DNA of 64,000 nucleotides from Photobacterium sp. DA100 (GCF_029223585.1 NZ_CP119423.1:3100001-3164000); one strand, 5' to 3'; shown: positions 39,644-50,702, numbered from the stretch's first letter. Notes: generated by a model from the sequence alone, not told the origin. A program made the numbers and translations.

Positions 39644-40354
39644 CTACTTCAAGATATTTTCAATTTCTTCCTGGCTGGTGTGACGGATATCCTTACCTTT
39701 GACGAAGTAGATGATGTATTCGCAAATGTTCTGGCAGCGATCCCCCACCCGCTCAATCGAGCGAGCCGACCACATCACCTGCAGCACATTCGGTATCGAG
39801 CGTGGATCTTCCATCATGTAGGTCATCAGCTGACGGATAATGGCTTCGTATTCACGGTCAATCCGATCGTCTTCCTGGTAGACCTGGATCGCCGCTTTGA
39901 CATCCATCCGGGCAAAGGCATCCAGCACCTCGTGGAGCATCCTCACCGCACTCTGGCCAAGCGCTTCGAGTGACACCAGCAAGTTGTACTGCTTGTTGGT
40001 GAAGTTTTCCAACGCCACCTTGGCAATACTTTCAGCCACATCGCCGATTCGCTCAAGGTCGGTAATCGTCTTGATGATCGCAATCACCAAGCGCAGGTCA
40101 CTGGCAGTCGGCTGGCGCTTGGCAATAATACGGGTACAGGCTTCATCAATGGCCACTTCCATCGCATTGACCTTGTGGTCATCTTTGATAACCCGCCTTG
40201 CCAGCTCGATATCTTGCTTGTGCATCGCCTTGAGGGCATCGGCCAGCTGCTGCTCAACCAAACCGCCCATCGCCAAGACATGGGTGCGGATACTTTCCAG
40301 CTCGGCGTTAAACTGGCCGGAAATATGACGGCCAAGGCTCAAATTATCTAACAT
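39644..40354 (-). CDS. phoU: Phosphate transport/signalling regulator PhoU
   Basis: PhoU couples the Pst transporter to PhoR and keeps the Pho regulon off when phosphate is plentiful. The 236-residue protein consists of two three-helix PhoU domains (about 15-110 and 118-215) with the metal-binding E/D-xxxD motifs ([26 protein letters not shown]). It is the last gene of pstCAB-phoU, 10 bases after pstB. Confidence 0.97.
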   Translation of the reverse strand: MLDNLSLGRHISGQFNAELESIRTHVLAMGGLVEQQLADALKAMHKQDIELARRVIKDDHKVNAMEVAIDEACTRIIAKRQPTASDLRLVIAIIKTITDLERIGDVAESIAKVALENFTNKQYNLLVSLEALGQSAVRMLHEVLDAFARMDVKAAIQVYQEDDRIDREYEAIIRQLMTYMMEDPRSIPNVLQVMWSARSIERVGDRCQNICEYIIYFVKGKDIRHTSQEEIENILK

Positions 40355-40364
40355 TACTTACTCC

Positions 40365-41183
40365 TTAACCGTATCGACCCGTAATGTAATCTTCGGTGCG
40401 TTTCTCTTTCGGGGTGGTGAAAATATCATTGGTGCTGGTGTACTCCACCAGCTCCCCCATGTGCATGAAAGCAGTGTTATCGGACACGCGTGCCGCCTGC
40501 TGCATGTTGTGGGTAACAATAATCACCGTGTATTTGGTTTTCAGATCGTTGATCAGCTCTTCGATGGTCAGGGTAGAAATCGGATCCAGAGCCGATGTCG
40601 GCTCATCGAGCAGCAACACCTCCGGCTCTATCGCAATAGCCCGAGCTATAACCAGACGCTGTTGCTGGCCACCCGATAAGCCAAAGGCATTTTCATGCAA
40701 GCGATCTTTGACCTCGTCCCACAGGGCCGCACCGCGCAGCGAGCCTTCCACCGCATCATCAAGCACCCGGCGATCCTTGATCCCCTGCAGCCTCAGGCCA
40801 TAGACCACATTTTCATAAATAGACTTGGGGAATGGGTTCGGTCTCTGGAACACCATCCCCACCCGGCGGCGCAGCGACGCAACGTCGACTTTGCTGTCGT
40901 AGATATTCTGGCCGTGCAGCATTACTTTGCCGTCCACCTTGCAGCCTTCAACCAGCTCATTCATCCGGTTGATACAACGCAACAGCGTTGACTTGCCGCA
41001 CCCCGACGGGCCGATAAATGCCGTCACCTGGCCTTTGGCAATCCGCATATTAATGTCATACAGCGCCTGATGAGAGCCATAGTGCAGATCCAACCCCTCG
41101 ATTGACAGCGCCGTCTTCTCTTCCGGCAACGCTGACAAATCAACAGGCTCAAACAGGCCAATCGGGGAATTAATCGAAAACAT
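40365..41183 (-). CDS. pstB: Phosphate ABC transporter ATP-binding protein PstB
   Basis: PstB is the ATPase of the high-affinity phosphate importer. The 272-residue protein has Walker [12 protein letters not shown], the [16 protein letters not shown]-loop typical of PstB, signature LSGGQQQR, Walker [13 protein letters not shown] and the switch histidine (VTHNMQQA). It lies 18 bases after pstA. Confidence 0.98.
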   Translation of the reverse strand: MFSINSPIGLFEPVDLSALPEEKTALSIEGLDLHYGSHQALYDINMRIAKGQVTAFIGPSGCGKSTLLRCINRMNELVEGCKVDGKVMLHGQNIYDSKVDVASLRRRVGMVFQRPNPFPKSIYENVVYGLRLQGIKDRRVLDDAVEGSLRGAALWDEVKDRLHENAFGLSGGQQQRLVIARAIAIEPEVLLLDEPTSALDPISTLTIEELINDLKTKYTVIIVTHNMQQAARVSDNTAFMHMGELVEYTSTNDIFTTPKEKRTEDYITGRYG

Positions 41184-41201
41184 ACTCTTTCCTGAATCTC
41201 A

Positions 41202-42815
41202 CTATTGCTCCAAAGAGCGGAATTTTTCACGCAGGTGGTTACGGATCCCGATGGCTGTCAGGTTCAGACCGACAATCACGGTGACCAACAAAAATGATGT
41301 GGCATAAACCAGCGGCCTTGCCGCTTCCACATTCGGGCTTTGAAAACCAACATCATATATATGATAACCGAGATGCATGAATTTTCGATCCAAATGCAGG
41401 TAAGGAAATTGCCCGTCTATCGGTAGCGACGGTGCCATTTTCACCACCCCCACCAGCATCAGCGGCGCCACCTCTCCTGCTGCACGGGCTACTGCCAGTA
41501 TCAGCCCGGTCATGATCGCCGGGCTGGCCATCGGCAATACGGTACGCCACAGGGTCTCGGCCTGGGTTGCCCCCAATGCCAACGAGCCATGGCGGATCGA
41601 GTTGGGGATCCTGGCCAGGCCTTCTTCGGTTGAGACAATCACCACCGGCAGGGTCAAGATGGCCAGGGTCAGCGCCGACCATAAAATCCCGGGGGTGCCG
41701 AATGTCGGTGCCGGCAACTGCTCGGCAAAGAACAGGTCATCAATTTGTGCCCCGACAATATAGACAAAAAAGCCCAGCCCAAAGACACCATACACAATCG
41801 ACGGCACACCGGCGAGATTGATAACCGCGACCCGGATCAGTTTAGTAAACAAACTCTTGCCGGCATATTCATGAAGGTAAACGGCCGCCAGCACCCCCAG
41901 CGGGGTAACAATCACACTCATCAGCAGCACCATAAAAACGGTACCGAAAATAGCGGGAAAAACACCACCTTCGGTGTTCGCCTCGCGGGGATCATCACTG
42001 ACGAAATGGCCGAGCTGTCGCGCCCAGTGACCAAACTTCCCTGCGGCAGAAAAATCGTTGGGATACCAGATATCCAGGATCTGTTCGATTGGCAGGGTGA
42101 TTTCCTGACCTGTCATCTCCTTTACAATCAAGTTATCACGGCCTAGTTGCTGGTGGAGCCTTAACAACTGCTGTTCAATCTGGACAAAGCGTTGCTCCAG
42201 TCGCTGACGCTCTTTTATTAGCTCAGGAGAGGCATCGCTATTGCGGAGCTGGGCATTGAGCAGCTCAAACTGATGGTTCAATGCAACCAGATCTTTTTTC
42301 TCAATCTGACGAATCGAGTCACGGACACTATCGGCTTGCTCCAGGCTGTTTTCTAGCTCTTCCAGCGGAATTGCCACGCCATCATCGGTCAACCCGACAG
42401 GAATGCCATAAAAACGACCGTTCTTCAGCCGTTCTATCACCGCCACACCGGCTGCCGGCTCCTGGCTAACAATATGTGGCTCAAGCACGGTCACAAAGTC
42501 ACTGCCCAATACATCGCGGTTACCGGTTTTGATCACGTAGCGGAGCACTTTATCGCCGGCGAAGTCGGAAGTGTCGATCCCCGCTTCGGTCAATTGCTCA
42601 ACGGGGACAGTCTTGCGCTCGTACACCTCACCGATCACCGTGCTGTGACGACCATTTTGCTGGATGTCAAACTGATACACCGGCGCAGGCCAGAAATACC
42701 CCAGCCCTTTCCAACCGATTAATAGCAACAAGCCAAGCACCACGATCAAGCTCAGGCTAACCGCCCCCGCCGTCAGCCATACCCAAGGTGCGCCAGATCT
42801 TAACCACCTAGTCAT
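41202..42815 (-). CDS. pstA: Phosphate ABC transporter permease PstA, enlarged form
   Basis: At 537 residues it is about 240 longer than Escherichia coli PstA (296). After a first membrane segment (about 14-36) an inserted periplasmic region of roughly 230 residues includes a glutamine-rich coiled coil (about 160-235). The permease core follows (about 290-530) with the EAA loop EEGLARIPNSIRHGSLALGATQAETLWRTVLP. The large form occurs together with a large PstC in Vibrionaceae as far as I recall. It should form the channel with PstC and PstB. Confidence 0.93.
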   Translation of the reverse strand: MTRWLRSGAPWVWLTAGAVSLSLIVVLGLLLLIGWKGLGYFWPAPVYQFDIQQNGRHSTVIGEVYERKTVPVEQLTEAGIDTSDFAGDKVLRYVIKTGNRDVLGSDFVTVLEPHIVSQEPAAGVAVIERLKNGRFYGIPVGLTDDGVAIPLEELENSLEQADSVRDSIRQIEKKDLVALNHQFELLNAQLRNSDASPELIKERQRLEQRFVQIEQQLLRLHQQLGRDNLIVKEMTGQEITLPIEQILDIWYPNDFSAAGKFGHWARQLGHFVSDDPREANTEGGVFPAIFGTVFMVLLMSVIVTPLGVLAAVYLHEYAGKSLFTKLIRVAVINLAGVPSIVYGVFGLGFFVYIVGAQIDDLFFAEQLPAPTFGTPGILWSALTLAILTLPVVIVSTEEGLARIPNSIRHGSLALGATQAETLWRTVLPMASPAIMTGLILAVARAAGEVAPLMLVGVVKMAPSLPIDGQFPYLHLDRKFMHLGYHIYDVGFQSPNVEAARPLVYATSFLLVTVIVGLNLTAIGIRNHLREKFRSLEQ

Positions 42816-42880
42816 TAAATATATTGTTCACTGTTATGAAGATTTCCAGAACTTTCATCGATGTCCATTACCCGAAGATA

Positions 42881-45100
42881 TTAAAGTGAGCTGTACTTCT
42901 CACGCAGGCGCTGGCGTACTAACTCAGCGATGGTATTAAACAAAAACGTAAATACAAACAGCACAAAAGCGGCAAGGAACATCACCCGATAATGGGAGCT
43001 CCCCACTTCGCTTTCCGGCATCTCGATCGCAATCGTCGCCGATAATGTACGCATACCTTCCAGGATATTCCAATCCATCATCGGGGTATTCCCGGTGGCC
43101 ATCAGGACAATCATGGTTTCGCCTACCGCCCGGCCCAGCCCCATCATAATGGCCGAGAAAATCCCCGGGCTTGCGGTCAACAACACAACCCGCGTCAGGG
43201 TTTGCCAATGGGTTGCCCCCAAGGCCAATGACCCACTGGTCAAGTGGCCCGGTACCGAAAAAATCGCATCTTCGGCAATAGAAAAGATCGTGGGGACGAC
43301 AGCAATCCCCATGGCGATCCCCACCACTAAGGCATTGCGCTGGTCGTAGCCAATCCCCCATTCATCGCTCAGGTACGCCCGAACATCCCCGGCAAACCAG
43401 TTTTGCTCAAGCCAAGGACTCAGTTCAAAACAAACATAGGCGATCAATACGATAACCGGCATCAGCAGCAGGACATGGAAACCGCTCGGGATCCGGCTTC
43501 GCCAGCTTCCCGGCAGCAGCGCCCAGCCGATCCCAGCCAGCAACATACCCAGCGGGAACATCACGACCAGCGCCACCATACCAACCAAATGTGACTCCAC
43601 AATCGGAGCCAGCCAGATACCGGCCAAAAAGCCGAGAATAACGGTTGGCAGCGCTTCCATCAGCTCCACGGTAGGCTTCACGATCCCGCGCATCCGCGAA
43701 GACATGAAATAAGCCGTATAGATGGCACCAGCCAACGCCAACGGAACAGCAAACACCAAACCATAAAGGGCTGCTTTCAATGTGCCGAAGACCAGTGGCA
43801 CCAGGCTCAGCTTGGGTTCAAACTCATCACTGGCTGATGTCGACTGCCAAACAAAATCAGGCTCTGGGTAGCCCTCGTACCAAATTTTCTGCCACAGCGA
43901 AGCAAACCCGATTTCCGGGTGAGGGTTCTCCACCGTAAAAATGTGCCAATCATTGTCTCGGAGTGCAACCAGGCGATCTGCCCGCGGCGAGATGGCAAGT
44001 TGCTGGGGTAAGCCACCAGCCAAAAACCTATCGCGATATATGGCCCCTTTTACCGTGGTATAGAATGCCGATAATTGGCCGTCCTGCTGCAGGGCAAAAA
44101 AGCCCTTTCGGGTATATTCAGGGATCAACATGGCAACTGGGCTGTCTCCGACTGCAAAGTCACGGGCACGAACCATTGTCCGCTTGCCGTCTTTGCGTAT
44201 CTCGAACCACTGGGATAACGACTGGTCGCTGTGGCTGATCAGCAACGAGTTGGCTCCGGACAACAAGGTCAGCTGCTGGGCCTGACTGCCGCCCGGCTCA
44301 ATCGCCACCACTTCCCGCACCCAGCCTGATGCGGTGCCAAACGCCACCACGTAAAGCTGATCACCGGATAGCACATACGCGGTGCGGGCATCGGGCGTCA
44401 CCGCAATATCTTCGACCGTATCCGGCAAACCGCTAATGGCAAAGAAAGATGACTGCCAGTCAGACCCATTGCCGCCCAGTACATTGCTGGTCTCGAAAAA
44501 CAATGCCGCCCTGGCCCTGCCATCGGCCGTGATCCCCATAATGATCGCCTGCTTATCACGCACCGAAGCGGCCAGGCGAACAATGGGCTGGCCTTCCGGA
44601 TCGAGTTCGATGAGTTTGCTGCCCAACGGATAGTCCAAGGCAAGGACATGATCACCTGACGCGCCGCTCAGAGCGGGTTTGGCGATCAATACTTCGCCGC
44701 TTCCTCCGCCCAGAGCATACAGACTGTCAGCAGGCAGCGTGCGGCCGATACTCGCGACATCATCAAGAAGTTCAACGGTGCCTAACACATCCCCTCCCGC
44801 AGAGGGAGTTAGGCTTATCAGGCTCAGCAAGCCATCATCTGCAAGCCGGAACAGATAATCGTTATTGTCGCTGATACGGACATCCGCAGCCCTGTCAGTA
44901 AAGGCTGTCGTAAATTGCTGCTGGGGAGTCACCTTGACCGATGAGAAGATCGGCAGGATCACATACAGAAGATAGAAAAAGATCAGAATGAGGGTAACAA
45001 GAACAAAGATTCCACCGGCAGTCACACCATATCGGGCCAATTTATCTTTTACCTTACGGCCAGGACTATCTCCCATCAATATCGCACCGGCCTTTGCCAT
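42881..45100 (-). CDS. pstC: Phosphate ABC transporter permease PstC, enlarged form
   Basis: At about 739 residues it is more than twice the size of Escherichia coli PstC (319). One membrane segment (about 30-55) is followed by a periplasmic domain of about 370 residues with propeller-like repeats (for example DIAVTPDARTAYVLSGDQLYVV shape), then the permease core (about 440-735) with EDAIFSVPGHLTSGSLALGATHWQTLTRVVL. ATG 45100 is better spaced from GAGG than ATG 45103. A Pho box controls it. Confidence 0.93.
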   Translation of the reverse strand: MAKAGAILMGDSPGRKVKDKLARYGVTAGGIFVLVTLILIFFYLLYVILPIFSSVKVTPQQQFTTAFTDRAADVRISDNNDYLFRLADDGLLSLISLTPSAGGDVLGTVELLDDVASIGRTLPADSLYALGGGSGEVLIAKPALSGASGDHVLALDYPLGSKLIELDPEGQPIVRLAASVRDKQAIIMGITADGRARAALFFETSNVLGGNGSDWQSSFFAISGLPDTVEDIAVTPDARTAYVLSGDQLYVVAFGTASGWVREVVAIEPGGSQAQQLTLLSGANSLLISHSDQSLSQWFEIRKDGKRTMVRARDFAVGDSPVAMLIPEYTRKGFFALQQDGQLSAFYTTVKGAIYRDRFLAGGLPQQLAISPRADRLVALRDNDWHIFTVENPHPEIGFASLWQKIWYEGYPEPDFVWQSTSASDEFEPKLSLVPLVFGTLKAALYGLVFAVPLALAGAIYTAYFMSSRMRGIVKPTVELMEALPTVILGFLAGIWLAPIVESHLVGMVALVVMFPLGMLLAGIGWALLPGSWRSRIPSGFHVLLLMPVIVLIAYVCFELSPWLEQNWFAGDVRAYLSDEWGIGYDQRNALVVGIAMGIAVVPTIFSIAEDAIFSVPGHLTSGSLALGATHWQTLTRVVLLTASPGIFSAIMMGLGRAVGETMIVLMATGNTPMMDWNILEGMRTLSATIAIEMPESEVGSSHYRVMFLAAFVLFVFTFLFNTIAELVRQRLREKYSSL

Positions 45101-45130
45101 CATTACCTCAATAAATTTACACGTTTACTA

Positions 45131-45164
45131 ATAATATTTCCCTAATATGACAATTATATGACAA
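45131..45164 (-). promoter_or_regulatory. Pho box and -10 of the pstCAB-phoU operon
   Basis: TTGTCATATAATTGTCAT (45147-45164, minus strand) matches the PhoB consensus CTGTCATAWAWCTGTCAY in both 7-bp repeats with the right 4-bp spacer. Ten bases on is TATTAT (45131-45136), the expected -10 position at Pho promoters where PhoB replaces the -35. Confidence 0.92.
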
Positions 45165-45362
45165 GGCATCCCCACAGTCATGCCGAGCTTACAGGCATCA
45201 ATGACATAAAAATGAAATGAAATATAACTCCTATTCTTTTCTGTGATTTCGTAAAAAATTCAATATCTTGATCTGGCTATAAGCCTAGACAGCAACTACT
45301 GATGCTCACATAATGGTCTATATAGAACAGGTAATGACGCCTCTGAGTATAAGGACATCGCT

Positions 45363-45866
45363 ATGAAGCATCTGATCATCACTGTCATCGGCCAAGATCG
45401 CCCAGGCCTTGTAGAAACACTGTCAGACACAGTTTATCAAAACCACGGTAACTGGCTTTCAAGCAGCCTGAGCAAATTAGCCGGCCAATTTACCGGTATC
45501 CTGCAAGTAGAAGTTGCTGACCAATATGTCAGCGTCCTCAGCAATGCACTCAAACAACTCGACGCCCTTCAAGTCCAGATTGTCGAAGAAGAAAGCAAAA
45601 CCCTGCCAACATCGGCTATACACCACCTTCTGGTCACAGGTAATGATCGCTCAGGTATTGTCAAAGACGTCACCACCAAGCTCAACCAGCTTGGTATCAA
45701 TATTCACAAACTTAAAACTCACACCGACAGCGCCCCCAACTGGGGCTACCCGATTTTTTCAGCCCGTTTCCAATTGGAGTTGCCAAGCAACCTGAGTATT
45801 GAGTACGTCCAAGAAGAGCTGGAGATGATCGCCGACGATCTGACCATCGACATTGACGATAACTGA
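45363..45866 (+). CDS. GcvR-like ACT-domain protein
   Basis: The 167-residue protein has two ACT domains, about 1-80 (LIITVIGQDRPGLVETLSDTVYQNHGNW) and 88-165 (HLLVTGNDRSGIVKDVTTKLNQLGINI). This is the layout of GcvR, which in Escherichia coli restrains GcvA at the glycine-cleavage operon by protein contact. No gcvA or gcv genes are in the window. It precedes ppk1 by 35 bases on the same strand and could be cotranscribed with it. Confidence 0.85.
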   Translation: MKHLIITVIGQDRPGLVETLSDTVYQNHGNWLSSSLSKLAGQFTGILQVEVADQYVSVLSNALKQLDALQVQIVEEESKTLPTSAIHHLLVTGNDRSGIVKDVTTKLNQLGINIHKLKTHTDSAPNWGYPIFSARFQLELPSNLSIEYVQEELEMIADDLTIDIDDN

Positions 45867-45901
45867 TCCCTCTCATGCACCATTAGTAAGATAGGATGAC
45901 A

Positions 45902-47992
45902 ATGAGCGCAGAACCTCTCTATCTCGACAAAGAACTCAGTTGGCTGTCATTTAACGAACGCGTACTGCAAGAAGCCGCCGACAAGTCTGTACCGTTAATC
46001 GAGCGAGTTCGCTTCCTCGGTATTTATTCGAGCAATACCGACGAGTTCTATAAAGTGCGCTTTGCTGACGTCAAACGCCGTATCCTGATCAACGAAGAGC
46101 AAGGCGGCGATGACAAGGCCAAGGATCTGTTAAGCAAGATCCAAAGCCGGGTCCTCAAGCTCAACCAGGATTTCGATACCCTGTACAACGAAATCCTGCT
46201 GGAAATGGCAAGGCGCCATATCTTCCTGGTCAACGAACAGCAACTTGATGACTACCAGCAAGTATGGCTGCGAAAGCATTTCCGCAGCCGTATTCTGCCT
46301 CATGTCACCCCGATTCTGCTGACCGACGATATCGAACTGCTGCAATTCTTGAAAGACGAATATTCTTATCTGGCAGTGGAAATGCGTCAGGGCGACAGCA
46401 AGCGCTATGCCTTGATCGAAATCCCAACCGATCAGCTACCGCGCTTCATCCAGCTCCCGGAAGCCAAAGGCAAGCGCCGCAAAACCCTGATCTTCCTTGA
46501 TAACATTATTCGCTTCTGCCTCGATGATATCTTCAGCGGCCTGTTTGAATACGACGAACTGACAGCCTATGCGATGAAGATGACCCGCGATGCCGAGTAC
46601 GATTTAAACCTGGAACTCGAGCACAGCCTGCTCGAGCAGATGTCCGAAGGCCTGGACCAACGGCTAACCGCCATGCCCGTTCGGTTTGTCTACCAACGCG
46701 ATATGCCTACCGATATGGTCGATGTACTCTGTGGCCTGCTGAAGGTTTCCAGCTACGACAGTATCATCCCCGGCGGCCGCTACCATAACTTCAAGGACTT
46801 CATCGGTTTCCCGAATGTCGGTCGCGATTATCTCGAAAACAAACCCCTGCCACCGCTCGAAAGTACCCAGTTTGTCAGTGCCCGCAACGCATTCGAGGCC
46901 ATCAAGCAGCAAGATATCCTGCTTTACTACCCATACCATTCCTTTGGCCATATGACCGAGCTGGTTCGCCAGGCCGCGTACGATCCCAAAGTACGCAGTA
47001 TCAAAATCAATATCTACCGAGTGGCCAAGAACTCACAAATCATCGAATCAATGATCGATGCGGCCAACAACGGCAAGAAAGTAACGGTCGTGGTCGAGCT
47101 GCAGGCGCGCTTCGACGAGGAAGCCAATATTGAGTGGGCCCGCCGCCTTACCGACTCCGGGGTACTGGTGCTGTTTGGCGTGCCGGGACTAAAAATCCAC
47201 TCGAAGCTGTGCCTCATCACGCGCCTGGAAGACAATGAACTCGTGCGTTATACCCATATCGGGACTGGCAACTTCCACGAGAAAACAGCCCGCATTTATA
47301 CCGACTTCTCATTGATGACCTGCCGGAAGGAAATCACCGAAGAGGTCAGGATGGTGTTCAACTATATCCAGAACCCTTACCGCCCGGTGAAATTCAAACA
47401 CCTAATTGTCTCGCCGCGCAACTCCCGCTCGCGTCTCTACGACTTGATCGACCGCGAAATCGCCCATGCCAAGCAAAACTTGCCATCCGGTATTACACTA
47501 AAGGTGAATAACCTTGTCGATAAAGGTCTGATTAACCTGCTTTACCAAGCGAGCAGTGCCGGTGTGCAAATCAAAATCATCGTTCGTGGAATGTGTGCCT
47601 TGATCCCGGGGATCAAGGGGATCAGCGAAAACATCACCGCGATCAGTATCGTCGACCGTTTTCTCGAACACCCCAGGGTAGTTGTCTTCGAGAACAACGG
47701 CGAACCAGAAGTGTATATCTCTTCTGCCGACTGGATGACGCGCAATATCGACAACCGAATCGAGGTCGGCTGCCCGGTTTTCGATTCGGAACTGAAAAAG
47801 AAGATTATCGACATACTCAATATCCAGCTTTCTGACACCGTGAAGGCACGTATTATTGATAGAGAAATGTCCAATAAGTACGTGCCACGAGGCAACAAAC
47901 GTAAGATCCGATCGCAACTCGCGATTTACGACTACCTCAAACAGTCAGAAAAGCAGCTGAAGAAAAAATTAAAGAGCGATACCAATACATGA
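45902..47992 (+). CDS. ppk1: Polyphosphate kinase 1
   Basis: PPK1 makes polyphosphate from ATP. The 696-residue protein follows Escherichia coli [23 protein letters not shown] at the start, [32 protein letters not shown], and the autophosphorylated histidine (about 452) in [11 protein letters not shown] 45902 is preferred over 45896 because AGG is six bases upstream. Its stop codon overlaps the ppx start (ATGA). Confidence 0.97.
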   Translation: MSAEPLYLDKELSWLSFNERVLQEAADKSVPLIERVRFLGIYSSNTDEFYKVRFADVKRRILINEEQGGDDKAKDLLSKIQSRVLKLNQDFDTLYNEILLEMARRHIFLVNEQQLDDYQQVWLRKHFRSRILPHVTPILLTDDIELLQFLKDEYSYLAVEMRQGDSKRYALIEIPTDQLPRFIQLPEAKGKRRKTLIFLDNIIRFCLDDIFSGLFEYDELTAYAMKMTRDAEYDLNLELEHSLLEQMSEGLDQRLTAMPVRFVYQRDMPTDMVDVLCGLLKVSSYDSIIPGGRYHNFKDFIGFPNVGRDYLENKPLPPLESTQFVSARNAFEAIKQQDILLYYPYHSFGHMTELVRQAAYDPKVRSIKINIYRVAKNSQIIESMIDAANNGKKVTVVVELQARFDEEANIEWARRLTDSGVLVLFGVPGLKIHSKLCLITRLEDNELVRYTHIGTGNFHEKTARIYTDFSLMTCRKEITEEVRMVFNYIQNPYRPVKFKHLIVSPRNSRSRLYDLIDREIAHAKQNLPSGITLKVNNLVDKGLINLLYQASSAGVQIKIIVRGMCALIPGIKGISENITAISIVDRFLEHPRVVVFENNGEPEVYISSADWMTRNIDNRIEVGCPVFDSELKKKIIDILNIQLSDTVKARIIDREMSNKYVPRGNKRKIRSQLAIYDYLKQSEKQLKKKLKSDTNT

Positions 47993-49497
47993 CAGAACCT
48001 GCACGCCCAAGAGAAGTCGCAGCAATCGATATTGGCTCGAACAGTTTTCATATGGTGGTTGCCCGCATCATCGGGCAAAGCCTGCAAATTATCAGCCGCC
48101 ACAAACAACGCGTCCATCTTGCCTCAGGCCTAGATAGCCAGAGCAACCTGGATCAGGCAGCAATCAACCGCGGCCTGCATTGCCTGGCAATGTTTGCCGA
48201 GCGGCTGCAAGGGTTCGAGCCTGAGAATGTGCGCATCGCTGCGACCTATACCTTACGCCAAGCAAAAAACGCCCACGTTTTCCTTAAACGCGCAGAAAGC
48301 GTGCTGCCCTATCCGATTGAAATCATCCCCGGCACCGAAGAAGCCCGTCTGATTTACCTCGGCGTTGCCCATACCCAACCCGACAGCGGGAAAAAACTGG
48401 TGGTGGATATCGGTGGTGGTAGTACCGAATTGATTATCGGTGACGACTTTGAGCCTCAGCTTGCCTATAGCAAACACATGGGCTGCGTCAGTTACCACAA
48501 ACGCTTCTTTGCCAAAGGGAAGATCAGTGCCAAGAATATGGCTGCCGCCCAGCTCGCTGCCCAGCAGAAACTCGAAAGCATCGCCAGTCAATATATCCGT
48601 GAGGGCTGGCAGACGGCTATCGGCTCTTCGGGCACCATCAAGGCAATACGCGAAGTCCTGATAGGGCAAGGGCATAGTGACGGAGTGATCACCGCCAAGC
48701 GCTTGCAACAGCTCTCTGAAGCCATCCTGACCGTCAAGCATTACGATGACCTCAGCTTCGATGGCCTCAACGAGGATCGGAAACCCGTCTTTGCTGCCGG
48801 GGTTGCTATCCTCAGTGCGGTTTTCAACTCGCTCAACATCGACGAGATGAACTTCTCGGATGGTGCCCTGCGCGAAGGGCTGCTATACGAGATGGAAGAG
48901 CGATTCCGCCATAGCGACATCAGAGTGCGAACCGCCACGGCCATGGCCGCGCAATACAATGTCGATATAGCCCAGGCTAACCGGGTCAAGGCTACGGCAG
49001 AACTGCTCTACAATCAGATAGAGCCACAACCGGGACTAACCAAAATTGAACTGGCGACCCTGCTGAGCTGGGGGGCCCTGCTCCACGAAGTGGGACTGAG
49101 TATCAGCTATCCCGGCTTTCACCGCCATTCCGCCTACTTGTTACGCCACAGCACCATGCCAGGCTTTAACCTCGAGCAACAAACGGTATTAGCCACCTTG
49201 GTTCGCTTCCAGCGCAAGAGTTTAAAACTCGAGGAAATGCCGGAGCTGAGCATATACAAGCGCAAACACCTCTATCCGCTGATCCGTACCCTGAGGCTGG
49301 CCGTCGTGCTTAACGGCCAACGCAGTGACGATCCCCTGCCGGCGATTGCGGTCGATGCCGATAAGGAGAACTGGCGGCTTACGCTACCTGAAGGCTGGGA
49401 GGAAAGTAACCGCTTACTGGCAGCAGATTTGCGCCAGGAACAGGAGTACTGGCGCAAGGCCGGCTGGGAGTTGTTACTAATGCCGGACAGCGACTAG
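47989..49497 (+). CDS. ppx: Exopolyphosphatase / guanosine pentaphosphatase
   Basis: Ppx removes terminal phosphate from polyphosphate and can hydrolyse pppGpp. The 502-residue ASKHA-fold protein has [17 protein letters not shown] (about 11-27), [13 protein letters not shown] (about 138-150), and a C-terminal HD-like domain (about 310-500). The 4-base overlap with ppk1 means the polyphosphate maker and breaker are translationally coupled. A strong terminator follows. Confidence 0.96.
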   Translation: MTEPARPREVAAIDIGSNSFHMVVARIIGQSLQIISRHKQRVHLASGLDSQSNLDQAAINRGLHCLAMFAERLQGFEPENVRIAATYTLRQAKNAHVFLKRAESVLPYPIEIIPGTEEARLIYLGVAHTQPDSGKKLVVDIGGGSTELIIGDDFEPQLAYSKHMGCVSYHKRFFAKGKISAKNMAAAQLAAQQKLESIASQYIREGWQTAIGSSGTIKAIREVLIGQGHSDGVITAKRLQQLSEAILTVKHYDDLSFDGLNEDRKPVFAAGVAILSAVFNSLNIDEMNFSDGALREGLLYEMEERFRHSDIRVRTATAMAAQYNVDIAQANRVKATAELLYNQIEPQPGLTKIELATLLSWGALLHEVGLSISYPGFHRHSAYLLRHSTMPGFNLEQQTVLATLVRFQRKSLKLEEMPELSIYKRKHLYPLIRTLRLAVVLNGQRSDDPLPAIAVDADKENWRLTLPEGWEESNRLLAADLRQEQEYWRKAGWELLLMPDSD

Positions 49498-49517
49498 CCA
49501 CCCTGTTTGCCCCTAAC

Positions 49518-49555
49518 AACAAAGCCGGAGTAGGCCTCGCCACTCCGGCTTTGTT
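49518..49555. terminator. Bidirectional terminator between ppx and the PstS-like gene
   Basis: A perfect 14-bp stem AACAAAGCCGGAGT and complement, loop of 10, serves two converging genes. Confidence 0.88.
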
Positions 49556-49570
49556 CTGCTGTAGTTCCGG

Positions 49571-50542
49571 CTATAAGCCCAACGTCACCAAAGTTTGCTT
49601 CACGGCCTCGGCTGGCAAGGGAACATAACCGTCCTTTTTCACCAAATCCTGCCCTTGGTCCGACAGGATAAAACGGATAAATTCGCTCTCGAGCGGCGGC
49701 AACGGCCGGTCTGGGTGCTTGTTGACATAGACATACAGATAACGAGCCAATGGGTAACGGCCGCTGGCAGCATTCTCTATGGTCGGCGCCACATAGTCAC
49801 TGCCCTGACGGGCGATCGGCAACGCCCGGATCCCCGTGGTCTGGTAACCAACACCGGAGTAACCGATGGAGTTGAGAGACGTCGAAACCGACTGTACCAC
49901 CGAAGCTGAACCCGGTTGCTCGTTGACATTATTACGAAAGTCCCCGTGGCACAGGGCTTTCTGCTTGAAATAGCCATAGGTGCCTGAGACGGAATTGCGA
50001 CCGAATAACTGGATGCTCCGTTTTTCCCAACTGCCGGTCAGCCCCAGTTGGCCCCACCGGGTGATCGACTGGTTGCCCCCACAACGCAAGGTCTGTGAGA
50101 AAATGGCATCCAGCTGGCTGAAGTCCAGCCCCTGCAACGGGTTATCTTCATTGACAAACACCGCCAGGGCATCAATCGCGACCCGGATCTCCGTCGGCTT
50201 ATAGCCGTATTCCTGCTCAAATGCCGCGACTTCTCTCGCCTTCATCCGTCGGCTCATTGGTCCGAACTGAGCTGTTGCTTCTATCAGGGCAGTCGGAGCC
50301 GTCGACGAGCCCGCAGCCTGGACCTGGATATTCACACTCGGATAAGTACGCTTAAATTCTTCTGACCAGTAGGTCATCAGGTTAGCAAAGGTATCGGAGC
50401 CAACCGAAGATAAATTACCGGAGATCCCTTGCACCTTAACATAGTGAGGCAGCGGGCTGTGATCAGCCAAGGCCGGACTGGCCACCGCCAAAACAGGTAA
50501 ATACAATGTAAGAAGGGAAGTGATTTTCAGCCATCGATCCAT
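49571..50542 (-). CDS. PstS-like phosphate-binding periplasmic protein
   Basis: The 323-residue protein has a signal peptide (about 1-27, ending ASPALA) and the PstS-family motifs [48 protein letters not shown], and [14 protein letters not shown] that bind phosphate. The frame is open to 50638, but an intrinsic terminator (50594-50614) lies inside that extension, so the start is at ATG 50542 or 50566. It probably feeds PstCAB, encoded on the other side of ppk1-ppx. No Pho box is seen close upstream. Confidence 0.88.
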   Translation of the reverse strand: MDRWLKITSLLTLYLPVLAVASPALADHSPLPHYVKVQGISGNLSSVGSDTFANLMTYWSEEFKRTYPSVNIQVQAAGSSTAPTALIEATAQFGPMSRRMKAREVAAFEQEYGYKPTEIRVAIDALAVFVNEDNPLQGLDFSQLDAIFSQTLRCGGNQSITRWGQLGLTGSWEKRSIQLFGRNSVSGTYGYFKQKALCHGDFRNNVNEQPGSASVVQSVSTSLNSIGYSGVGYQTTGIRALPIARQGSDYVAPTIENAASGRYPLARYLYVYVNKHPDRPLPPLESEFIRFILSDQGQDLVKKDGYVPLPAEAVKQTLVTLGL

Positions 50543-50593
50543 GGCCTGCCTGATCCGATTTATCATTCGCTTAGTTTGACTCCTTAAAACGGC

Positions 50594-50614
50594 AAAAGCG
50601 GCCCTGGGGCCGCT
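50594..50614 (-). terminator. Terminator of phoBR
   Basis: The stem AGCGGCCC/GGGCCGCT is followed on the minus strand by TTTT and another TTTT nearby. It lies about 90 bases after the phoR stop. Confidence 0.7.
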
Positions 50615-50702
50615 CAATACCTTAGCATATTTTTTCAAAGCTTATTTTTATAGAGCTTTGGCTTTCAAGGCCTAGTTTTTTAAAAGATAGCCCGCATCCG
50701 TT

